Position numbers and translations under genes: made by a program. A stretch of DNA of 5,643 bases. Source: Holophagales bacterium (GTDB lineage Bacteria > Acidobacteriota > Holophagae > Holophagales > Holophagaceae). The stretch spans positions 1 to 5,643 of the forward strand of contig JAIRRD010000191.1 of NCBI GenBank assembly GCA_031256155.1. Reading direction: 5' to 3'. Positions 1 to 5,643 of this stretch are shown here, piece after piece. Below the pieces are notes generated by a model. The model saw only the letters and a list, made by a program, of their open reading frames with translations. It did no database searches and had not been told where the DNA came from. Within the stretch, counting starts at the first letter, position 1. Each line of letters opens with the position of its first letter.

Positions 1-57
1 ATCTTAGTTCTGAGTGATGCCAGGTTGGTAAGATGGCATTTGGAGTTTTTTCTTTGA
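1..57 (+). CDS. possible 3' end of an upstream gene, cut by the window edge
   Basis: Frame 1 is open from the window edge to a TGA at 55-57 and would encode 18 residues ending in RWHLEFFL. The other two + frames have stops within the first 15 bases. If this is a real gene end, it overlaps lon by 25 bases with the ATG at 33. With the TTG at 54 the overlap is a TTGA start/stop, an arrangement typical of translationally coupled genes. The peptide matches no family I recognise. Eighteen open codons can easily arise by chance, so this is only a suggestion. Confidence 0.25.
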   Translation: MLVLSDARLVRWHLEFFL

Positions 58-2567
58 ATAACGCCAAAATTATTACTTTACCCATACTTCCCATCCGCGA
101 ATTAGTGCTTTTCCCAGGCGGGCGGGTGCCATTTGTCGTGGGCAGACGCGCATCGGCTCTAACTTTGGAGAGGTCGGTCAAGACAGGTGACCAGATTGTC
201 TTGCTGACGCAAAAAGACCCAAGGATTAACGAACCAACCCAGGAACAGCTTTTTCAGATTGGCTGTCTGGCACATGTGGAATCATTGATTGCGCTCCCAA
301 ACCGCTATTTCAAAATAGGCGTCCGCGGCGCGGCAAGAGTCCGGCTGATTAGACTTCTGGGTGAGGAAGAATGTTTGCGGGCCGAAGCAGAAATACTTGA
401 TGAACCAGACAGCGAGGCATGGGATTACGATTTTGGATTTGAATCCCAAAATAATTTTTATCAGGCAGCGGCGGAGTTTTTCGGACGCAATCCCGATTCC
501 GCCCGTTTGCTTTCTATAGATCAAGTAAAAGAGCTGCCGTTAAACCAAGCCATAGACGCTGTCGCGGGGCTTGTAAATGTAGAGGTACATGAAAAGCAGC
601 GCGTTCTTGAACAAATAGATATCCAGCCTCGGCTTAACGCGGTTATGAGCTTATTGCAAATGGATTCAGACCGATTCAGTGTTGACCGCGACCTTGAATT
701 AAAAACGCGGCAGCGTTTGGACGAAGGTCATAAAAATTTTGTCCTGAATGAAAAAATGCGCGTGATTCAGGAAGAACTTGGCAAAAAGGACGAAAAAGGC
801 GAGTTTAAAATACTGCGCCAGAGAGTCTTGGACGCAGAAATGAGCGAAGAAGCCCAAACAAAGGCACTGGAAGAGCTTGACCGCTTGGAAATGATGCCCC
901 CCCAAAGTGCCGAAGCAACAGTGAGCAGGACTTATATAGACTGGCTGCTTGCTCTGCCTTGGGCTAAATTTGCGGATGAGCGCTTGGACTTGGATGAGGC
1001 GGAAAAAGTTCTGGACGAAGACCATGCCGGTCTGGACAAAGTAAAGGCGCGCGTACTGGAGTATTTGGCCGTAATGCGCCGTCTGCGCGATACACAGAAT
1101 ATCGGTTCAAAATCTGAACCCGCCGGACCAACGGTGGAAGTTAAAGCGCCTGACAGAGAAAAAAAAGAAAAAGAAGTTGATTCAGATACAGAACCCGCCC
1201 GGAACAAAACCGAAAGCATTGCATCGCCAACGCTGCGCGGACCAATACTCTGTTTAGTCGGCCCTCCCGGTGTTGGTAAGACAAGTCTTGCCCGCAGTAT
1301 TGCCAGAGCAATGAACAGACCATTTGTCCGCTTCAGTTTGGGCGGTATCCGCGACGAAGCCGAAATCCGGGGTCATCGCCGGACTTATATAGGCTCACTG
1401 CCTGGCCGCATTATCAGCCTTATTAAAAAAGCCGGAGTTAAAAATCCGCTAATGCTATTGGATGAACTGGACAAAATGGCTTCAGACTGGCGGGGAGATC
1501 CGGCTTCAGCGCTGTTAGAAGTATTGGATCCAGAACAAAATGCCTCCTTTCAGGACCACTACTTAGATGTTGGTTTTGACCTTGGCCAGGTGCTTTTTCT
1601 TTGCACCGCCAACGTACGCCACAATATACCTGAAGCTCTTGGAGACAGATTGGAAATTATTGAGCTTTCCGGCTACACACCGCAGGAAAAAAACGCCATA
1701 GCCCAGGGTCATCTTGTACCCAAATCCTTGGAGCGCCACGGCTTGAATGATATGAACATTCGTTTTGAGGATACAGCCATTGACAGAATCATTCAGGCAT
1801 ACACAAAAGAAGCCGGCGTAAGGCAGTTAGAGCGTGAAATCGCCGCCGTCCTTCGCAAACTAGCGCGTCACAGCCTACAGCCGGAGAAGGGTGAAGCATT
1901 TGACCCAGTAGTGACAGCCGACCGCACAACGCGGTTGCTGGGGCCGGAAAAGTTTTTGGAGACACAGCCTGGGGACGACATAACCCCAGGTGTTGTCAAT
2001 GGTTTAGCCTGGACGGCCACCGGCGGAGACCTGCTGACCATAGAAGCGGCAGTGCTGCCGGGCAAGGGCAACCTAAAATTAACGGGCAAGCTCGGCGAAG
2101 TAATGCAGGAAAGCGCCCAGATAGCATTGAGTTATGTCCGTGCGCGAGCGGAAAAATTTGGGTTGGCACCGGATTTCCTGGAAAAAAAAGACATACACTT
2201 GCATGTCCCGGAAGGGGCAATCCCAAAAGATGGTCCCAGCGCAGGTATAACTATGGCCGCAGCCTTATTGTCCGCCCTTACAGGTATTCCGGCCAAATCA
2301 GAAGTCGCCATGACGGGCGAGCTTACATTGCGTGGAATGGTTTTACCAATTGGTGGTTTGAAAGAAAAGCTTTTAGCGGCTCATCGCATGAGCAGAAAAG
2401 TAATCCTGATTCCACATGAAAACGCCCGCCATTTAGAAGACATTCCCAACGAAGTCAGAAACAGCTTGACAATTCATTTAGTCAGCCAAATGGATGAAGT
2501 AATCCCACTTGCCCTGACAGCACCGCCAGAAGCGCATAGTGAAAAAAATGAAGAACAAGTCAAATGA
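33..2567 (+). CDS. lon: ATP-dependent Lon protease (endopeptidase La, LonA type)
   Basis: Cytosolic AAA+ serine protease that unfolds and degrades damaged and short-lived regulatory proteins as a hexamer. The N-terminal substrate-binding domain (residues about 14-205, opening LPILPIREL) is followed by a helical region (about 210-345). The AAA+ module has Walker A GPPGVGKT (410-417, K416), Walker B LLDE (D477, E478), sensor-1 N527, a probable arginine finger R539 and sensor-2 R597. The C-terminal protease domain has catalytic S736 in PKDGPSAG and K779 in GGLKEK, spaced 43 residues apart as in E. coli Lon. At 844 residues it is about 60 longer than E. coli Lon (784). Most of the excess is a charged insert at about 355-400. 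The start is uncertain: ATG at 33 has only a weak upstream AGG, while in-frame TTG at 54 has TGGAG 8 bases before it and would give an 837-residue protein with an N-terminus of usual length. xseA follows after 31 bases. No heat-shock promoter is visible because the upstream region is cut off. Confidence 0.97.
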   Translation: MAFGVFSLNNAKIITLPILPIRELVLFPGGRVPFVVGRRASALTLERSVKTGDQIVLLTQKDPRINEPTQEQLFQIGCLAHVESLIALPNRYFKIGVRGAARVRLIRLLGEEECLRAEAEILDEPDSEAWDYDFGFESQNNFYQAAAEFFGRNPDSARLLSIDQVKELPLNQAIDAVAGLVNVEVHEKQRVLEQIDIQPRLNAVMSLLQMDSDRFSVDRDLELKTRQRLDEGHKNFVLNEKMRVIQEELGKKDEKGEFKILRQRVLDAEMSEEAQTKALEELDRLEMMPPQSAEATVSRTYIDWLLALPWAKFADERLDLDEAEKVLDEDHAGLDKVKARVLEYLAVMRRLRDTQNIGSKSEPAGPTVEVKAPDREKKEKEVDSDTEPARNKTESIASPTLRGPILCLVGPPGVGKTSLARSIARAMNRPFVRFSLGGIRDEAEIRGHRRTYIGSLPGRIISLIKKAGVKNPLMLLDELDKMASDWRGDPASALLEVLDPEQNASFQDHYLDVGFDLGQVLFLCTANVRHNIPEALGDRLEIIELSGYTPQEKNAIAQGHLVPKSLERHGLNDMNIRFEDTAIDRIIQAYTKEAGVRQLEREIAAVLRKLARHSLQPEKGEAFDPVVTADRTTRLLGPEKFLETQPGDDITPGVVNGLAWTATGGDLLTIEAAVLPGKGNLKLTGKLGEVMQESAQIALSYVRARAEKFGLAPDFLEKKDIHLHVPEGAIPKDGPSAGITMAAALLSALTGIPAKSEVAMTGELTLRGMVLPIGGLKEKLLAAHRMSRKVILIPHENARHLEDIPNEVRNSLTIHLVSQMDEVIPLALTAPPEAHSEKNEEQVK
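41..45 (+). promoter_or_regulatory. candidate Shine-Dalgarno for an alternative TTG start of lon
   Basis: TGGAG at 41-45 is followed by 8 bases and then an in-frame TTG at 54-56. It is the best ribosome-binding match near the lon start, better than anything before the ATG at 33. Starting at TTG leaves about 7 residues before LPILP, close to the roughly 8-11 residues before the same motif in Bacillus and E. coli Lon. The site may also be a chance match, because it lies inside the coding sequence if the ATG is used. Confidence 0.35.
1095..1232 (+). other. charged, probably disordered insert within Lon ahead of Walker A
   Basis: Lon residues about 355-400 separate the conserved EYLAV helix (343-347) from [16 protein letters not shown]. 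coli Lon has 8 residues between EYLAV and GPILCL; here there are 55, so about 47 are extra. The segment is rich in K, E, D, S, T and P, includes the run DREKKEKE, and has few large hydrophobic residues, which suggests a flexible, solvent-exposed linker. The frame is intact on both sides, so this is an in-frame expansion and not a frameshift artefact. Its function is unknown. Confidence 0.75.
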
Positions 2568-2575
2568 ACACATAT

Positions 2576-2601
2576 CATAGAAAATCATAGCGGTTTCTAT
2601 G
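2576..2601 (+). promoter_or_regulatory. inverted repeat enclosing the xseA start codon
   Basis: CATAGAAA (2576-2583) is a perfect reverse complement of TTTCTATG (2594-2601), giving an 8-bp stem with a 10-base loop, ATCATAGCGG. The right arm ends with the ATG of xseA, and the only weak Shine-Dalgarno-like bases (AGCGG, 2589-2593) lie in the loop. In the lon-xseA transcript this could hide the start codon and make xseA translation depend on ribosomes leaving lon. The stem is A/U-rich, so its stability is modest, and the regulatory role is inference. A 7-base direct repeat, ATCATAG (2574-2580 and 2584-2590), overlaps it. Confidence 0.35.
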
Positions 2602-3909
2602 GATGCACCCATTTCAGTCAAGCGATTTTTGGAGCAGGTCAAGGTTCATCTTGAGCCGCGCTTTGCACAGGTTTGCCTTGTGGGAGAAGTATCTAATTTT
2701 CGTTCATCGGGACGCCATTGGTATTTTACTTTGAAAGAAGAAAACGCCGCCCTTTCATGCGCGGTTTGGATGAGCCACCAGAAGCAATTAAAGCACATGC
2801 CAGGAGATGGCGAGCGAGTTGTAGTCAAAGGCAGTTTAAACGTATACGTCACAGGCGGGAGTTTCACACTGGCCGTCACCCAGTGTGAATTGGCCGGCAT
2901 AGGGGATTTACAGCAAAGACTGCGCGAACTTGAGGCGGCACTGCGCTCTGATGGTGTTTTTGACAGGCCAAAGCGCAAGCCGCCACGCTTCCCCAAAAGA
3001 ATTGCAGTGATAGCCGCACTTGGCGGTGCCGCGCTGCGGGACATACTGGAAGTCACACACAAACGCGCCCCCGGCATTGACATTATGGTTTTTCCGGCAG
3101 CAGCTCAGGGAGAGTCCTGCGTCATGGAAAATCTGGCAGCTTTGCAGGAAGCCCAGGACGAATACTGGAGATGTGACGTTATATTGATGGCTCGCGGCGG
3201 CGGGAGTATGGAAGACTTATGGGGCTACAACGACCCTGACTTAGTGCGTGCGGTATCCGCTTGCCGCTTGCCAGTCATCACCGGTGTAGGGCATGAAATA
3301 GACCTGACGCTGGTTGACCTGGCCTCAGACAAACGCGCCGCCACACCAAGCCAGGCGGCGGAATTGGCCACACCTGACCGCAGTCTGCTCTGGTCGGAAC
3401 TCGCACGCAAGACAGAACAGCTCAACAGGCACATGGACTGGCGACTGCGCGGACTTGAAACAACATTGAATCTGCTGACAGATCAAGTGCTGGATCGCCT
3501 TGACCCCCTTGATGGCCATCGTGAGCGTTTGTCTGAATTAGCTCTGCGCCTTGAACGCTCCGCACCTTTCAGACGATTGGATACTGCGGACATACGCTTG
3601 ACCATGCTCTGTCAAAGATTGCGCTTCACGTTATCTAGTGTGGCCAAAACATCAGAGCTAAATAAAATCAACGGGTACACTGGACGCCTGAATTCAGCCA
3701 TTGGACACGCTCTTGAACAGAATACTCACCGTCTGAACATTGCCCTGGCCAATCTGAAAGGCCAGAATCCTGAAGCTCCATTAAACAAGGGGTTTGCGCT
3801 GGTGCGTGACCAGGAAAATAATCAAGTGAAATCGCATGTTGGAATAAAAACCGGAACCAAACTGTTTTTGCAGTGGAAAGATGGAGAAAAATCGGTAACT
3901 GTTGAGTAA
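2599..3909 (+). CDS. xseA: exodeoxyribonuclease VII large subunit
   Basis: Large, catalytic subunit of exonuclease VII, which degrades single-stranded DNA from both ends to short oligonucleotides in repair and recombination and works in complex with the small subunit XseB. The N-terminal OB-fold (about 5-100) holds GEVSNFRSSGRHWYFTLK. The catalytic core follows, with FPKRIAVI, AALRDIL (D148), RGGGSMEDLW (R199), GVGHEID (H232, D235) and the conserved RAATPSQAAELA. These include the Asp, Arg, His and Asp positions reported as essential in the E. coli enzyme. A long helical region (about 260-385) leads to a C-terminal segment with the usual PLNKGFALV. At 436 residues it is close to E. coli XseA (456). 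The usual TSxTG before GAA is replaced by AALGG (139-143). The ATG at 2599 is the first possible start after an in-frame TAG at 2578, and its ribosome binding site is weak. No xseB is adjacent: the next gene is convergent. Confidence 0.97.
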   Translation: MDAPISVKRFLEQVKVHLEPRFAQVCLVGEVSNFRSSGRHWYFTLKEENAALSCAVWMSHQKQLKHMPGDGERVVVKGSLNVYVTGGSFTLAVTQCELAGIGDLQQRLRELEAALRSDGVFDRPKRKPPRFPKRIAVIAALGGAALRDILEVTHKRAPGIDIMVFPAAAQGESCVMENLAALQEAQDEYWRCDVILMARGGGSMEDLWGYNDPDLVRAVSACRLPVITGVGHEIDLTLVDLASDKRAATPSQAAELATPDRSLLWSELARKTEQLNRHMDWRLRGLETTLNLLTDQVLDRLDPLDGHRERLSELALRLERSAPFRRLDTADIRLTMLCQRLRFTLSSVAKTSELNKINGYTGRLNSAIGHALEQNTHRLNIALANLKGQNPEAPLNKGFALVRDQENNQVKSHVGIKTGTKLFLQWKDGEKSVTVE

Positions 3910-3910
3910 T

Positions 3911-3944
3911 CATAACCAAAATCGCGTTCCGTGATTTCGTTATG
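3911..3944. terminator. hairpin in the convergent gap, possible bidirectional terminator
   Basis: One base after the xseA stop, CATAAC (3911-3916) pairs with GTTATG (3939-3944). After a small internal loop (C17, A18 against C38), AAATCGCG (3919-3926) pairs with CGTGATTT (3930-3937) around a TTC loop, with one G-U pair. This gives 14 pairs in a 34-base element that fills most of the gap between the two converging genes. Only a short TTTT (3949-3952) follows on the + strand, and the - strand has no T-tract after it, so it is not a classic strong intrinsic terminator. Its position and symmetry still favour a transcription-end or 3'-end protecting role. Confidence 0.5.
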
Positions 3945-3962
3945 GAAGTTTTCAGTACAGTC

Positions 3963-5597
3963 TTATCCTTCTCTAAAAGTCACTTTGTTGATTTCTCTTA
4001 AAGTCGTTATTCCGATGCGAACTTTTTCTATGGCGCTCTCTCTCAGGGAGTGCATGCCGTTTTTTCTGGCTGTGGCTTTGATGTCCCGAACACTGGCTTT
4101 GTTTGTTATGAGTTCCCTTAACTCATCATTCATTCCCATAAACTCAACTATGGCTTGTCGGCCTCTGTAGCCGGTACCGTTGCAATCTACGCAACCAACT
4201 GTGTCGTAGAGGGTTGCGCTTTGCGCCCAGTTGGGGCTGAGGCCGTTTTCAATGAGTTCTGCCTCGCTCACTTTTATTTGTTTTTTGCACTTCGGGCAGA
4301 GTACGCGAACCAGACGCTGAGCCAGAACGCAGTTTAGCGCGGAAACAAAGTTATAGACTTCCACACCCATGTGCTGGAAGCGCCCCAGCACGTCCAATGT
4401 GTTGTTGGCGTGGACGGTTGTAAATACTAGGTGGCCTGTCAGGGCTGATTGAATGGCGATTTGGGCTGTCTCGTTGTCGCGGATTTCGCCAACCAGTATT
4501 TTGTCAGGGTCATGGCGCAGAATGGAGCGCAGCCCCAGAGCGAAGGTAAGTCCCTTTTTTTCGTTGACCGGAATCTGTGTGACGCCTTCCAGTTGATATT
4601 CAACCGGGTCTTCAATGGTTATGAGTTTATCCTCAGGGCTTCGGATTTCACTCAGTATGGCATAAAGCGTGGTGGTTTTACCCGAACCCGTTGGGCCTGT
4701 CACCAGAAACATTCCATAGGGCTCATGTGCAAAGCGCCGTATTCGCAGTAATTCGTGCTGCTGAAAACCAAGTATGTCCAGGTTTAACTGACGGAATTCT
4801 TCCGAGAGATTTTCCTTGTCCAAAATACGTATGACAGCGTCTTCACCGTGGATTGTGGGCATGATTGATACGCGAAAATCAATCGCTCTGCCGCGGACTT
4901 TCAGTTTGAAACGGCCGTCTTGGGGCTTGCGCTTTTCGGCGATATCCAATTCAGACATGACTTTGATACGGCTTATGATAGGCGAAGCAAATCGTCTGTC
5001 TATGGGGTCGGCAGCCGGATAGAGACTTCCGTCTATGCGATATTTGATGTGAAATCCGCTCCCGGCTGTCTCCATGTGAATATCTGATGCTCTGCGCTGC
5101 AAGGCGTTGAAAACAGTAGTATCAACCAAGCGTATTATTGGCGCTTCATCTTTATCTGTCAGACGATCCAGGTCCAGGACTTCATCATCCAGATCCTCGT
5201 CGGAAACGACAAGAATGCTCAGTGCCTCGCCAGCTTCGTCCAGAACTTTTTGGCCGGATTCGGATTTTTTCAGCACTTCCTGTATCTGAGTCTGTGGGGC
5301 GGCCGCAAATTTCAGCGGACGCTTCAATATGCGCCTCAGCATATCCTGCGCCATAACGTCCAGTGGATCCGACATAGCGATCCAGAGAGAACCGTCCCGT
5401 TCCTGTACGGGTACAAAGTGGTGTTTTAGCATTAAATCCAGGCTGACCATCTGGAATAGAGCAAAGTCAACATATTCTTTGGTTAAGTCCAAAGTTGGAT
5501 AGAGCTGGGATGGCAAGGCGATATCCAAGCCGCCCGTCAGATCGGGGCTTGGCATCAGGTCATGATTAGAGTGTGAGGGCGTACCTGAATATGTCAT
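3963..5597 (-). CDS. GspE/PilB-family type II secretion or type IV pilus assembly ATPase
   Basis: Cytoplasmic hexameric ATPase that drives pilin or pseudopilin polymerisation at the inner membrane. An unconserved leader (1-36) precedes an MshEN/T2SSE N-terminal domain (about 39-112, with FVPV and LWIAMSDPLD). The ATPase region begins near 150 with PIIRLVDT and ASDIHME (170-176), followed by KYRIDG (185-190). Walker A is GPTGSGKT (301-308, K307), the Asp box ITIEDPVEY (326-334), Walker B ILVGEIRD (367-374, E371), and the His box TGHLVFTTVHAN (387-398, H389 and H396). A zinc site is formed by C434xxC437 and C469xxC472, as in GspE and PilB. It lacks the short form of PilT-type retraction ATPases. 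544 residues is a normal length. The ATG at 5597 has no clear Shine-Dalgarno, and the next in-frame ATG (codon 15, 5553-5555) has none either, so the start is provisional. No secretin, pilin or PilC/GspF gene is in view, so secretion and pilus roles cannot be separated. Confidence 0.95.
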   Translation of the reverse strand: MTYSGTPSHSNHDLMPSPDLTGGLDIALPSQLYPTLDLTKEYVDFALFQMVSLDLMLKHHFVPVQERDGSLWIAMSDPLDVMAQDMLRRILKRPLKFAAAPQTQIQEVLKKSESGQKVLDEAGEALSILVVSDEDLDDEVLDLDRLTDKDEAPIIRLVDTTVFNALQRRASDIHMETAGSGFHIKYRIDGSLYPAADPIDRRFASPIISRIKVMSELDIAEKRKPQDGRFKLKVRGRAIDFRVSIMPTIHGEDAVIRILDKENLSEEFRQLNLDILGFQQHELLRIRRFAHEPYGMFLVTGPTGSGKTTTLYAILSEIRSPEDKLITIEDPVEYQLEGVTQIPVNEKKGLTFALGLRSILRHDPDKILVGEIRDNETAQIAIQSALTGHLVFTTVHANNTLDVLGRFQHMGVEVYNFVSALNCVLAQRLVRVLCPKCKKQIKVSEAELIENGLSPNWAQSATLYDTVGCVDCNGTGYRGRQAIVEFMGMNDELRELITNKASVRDIKATARKNGMHSLRESAIEKVRIGITTLREINKVTFREG

Positions 5598-5643
5598 TAT
5601 GTGATTCTAGTGCTTTTTGATGGGATAATGTTCAGTGAGTTCA
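5598..5643 (-). other. 5' flank of the ATPase gene, no clear signal
   Basis: These 46 A/T-rich bases precede the ATPase start. Read on the - strand they contain several TGA triplets near the window edge, so an upstream gene could end just outside. A TAGAAT hexamer (5604-5609) resembles a -10 box but has no convincing -35 partner and would place transcription start at or next to the ATG. I see no ribosome binding site, operator or terminator that can be supported. Confidence 0.3.

Noticed and set aside
932..1219. 95-codon open frame on the - strand inside lon, rich in Ser and Arg
   Set aside because: It is the antisense shadow of the Lon region including the charged insert; its low complexity mirrors the Lon codons and no motif is present.
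2182..2189. Second A8 tract in lon, also in slippery phase
   Set aside because: It codes for the ordinary EKKD of the conserved protease domain and has no local sign of programmed shifting. It is noted only as context for the tract in the insert.
2646..3083. 145-codon open frame on the - strand inside xseA
   Set aside because: It is fully antisense to a well-conserved part of XseA, has a composition typical of a codon shadow, and shows no recognisable domain or ribosome binding site.
3969..4010. Imperfect direct repeat near the 3' end of the ATPase gene (TTCTCTAAAAGTC and TTCTCTTAAAGTC)
   Set aside because: It is explained by two similar peptide pieces, TLRE and TFRE, in the conserved C-terminal motif, not by a separate DNA element.
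3931..4170. 79-codon open frame on the + strand after xseA, partly hydrophobic
   Set aside because: Nearly all of it is antisense to the ATPase C-terminus, and its start lies within the convergent hairpin without a ribosome binding site.
4449..4751. 100-codon open frame on the + strand opposite the ATPase gene
   Set aside because: It lies entirely antisense to the Walker A, Asp box and Walker B region of the ATPase, which explains its conservation and composition.
5604..5609. TAGAAT on the - strand as a -10 promoter box for the ATPase gene
   Set aside because: The nearest -35-like hexamer matches poorly and needs a spacer of about 19 bases, and transcription would begin at or beside the start codon. 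This is too weak to call a promoter.

Overview
The window carries three full-length bacterial genes with little space between them. Two genes on the + strand, an ATP-dependent Lon protease and the large subunit of exodeoxyribonuclease VII (XseA), lie 31 bases apart and look co-transcribed. A third gene on the - strand, a GspE/PilB-type secretion or pilus assembly ATPase, converges on xseA. Base composition is balanced and codon use looks similar in all three, so nothing suggests recent transfer. No tRNA, rRNA, CRISPR array, insertion sequence or origin was seen.

Organism: a type II secretion or type IV pilus ATPase implies a bacterium, probably with a Gram-negative envelope. From memory, the ATPase (HANN-type histidine box, C-terminal TTLREINKVTF) and the Lon N-terminus resemble proteins of Acidobacteriota and similar phyla. 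This is an unverified impression, so no phylum is assigned.

Layout: bases 1-57 may hold the last 18 codons of an upstream + strand gene that overlaps the start of lon. Lon fills 33-2567 (possibly 54-2567) and carries an unusual charged insert just before its Walker A motif. The 31-base gap to xseA forms, with the xseA start codon, an 8-bp inverted repeat. XseA fills 2599-3909. A 14-bp interrupted hairpin fills most of the convergent gap (3910-3962). The ATPase occupies 3963-5597 on the - strand. The last 46 bases hold its 5' flank, with no clear ribosome binding site or promoter.

Working together: Lon (quality-control protease) and XseA (single-strand exonuclease) both serve stress and repair housekeeping, but no direct functional link between them is established. 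The ATPase belongs to an unrelated envelope process, and no other secretion or pilus gene is visible here. I see no undescribed system. The most useful second looks are the Lon insert with its A-rich tract, the hairpin over the xseA start, and a diverged XseA motif.
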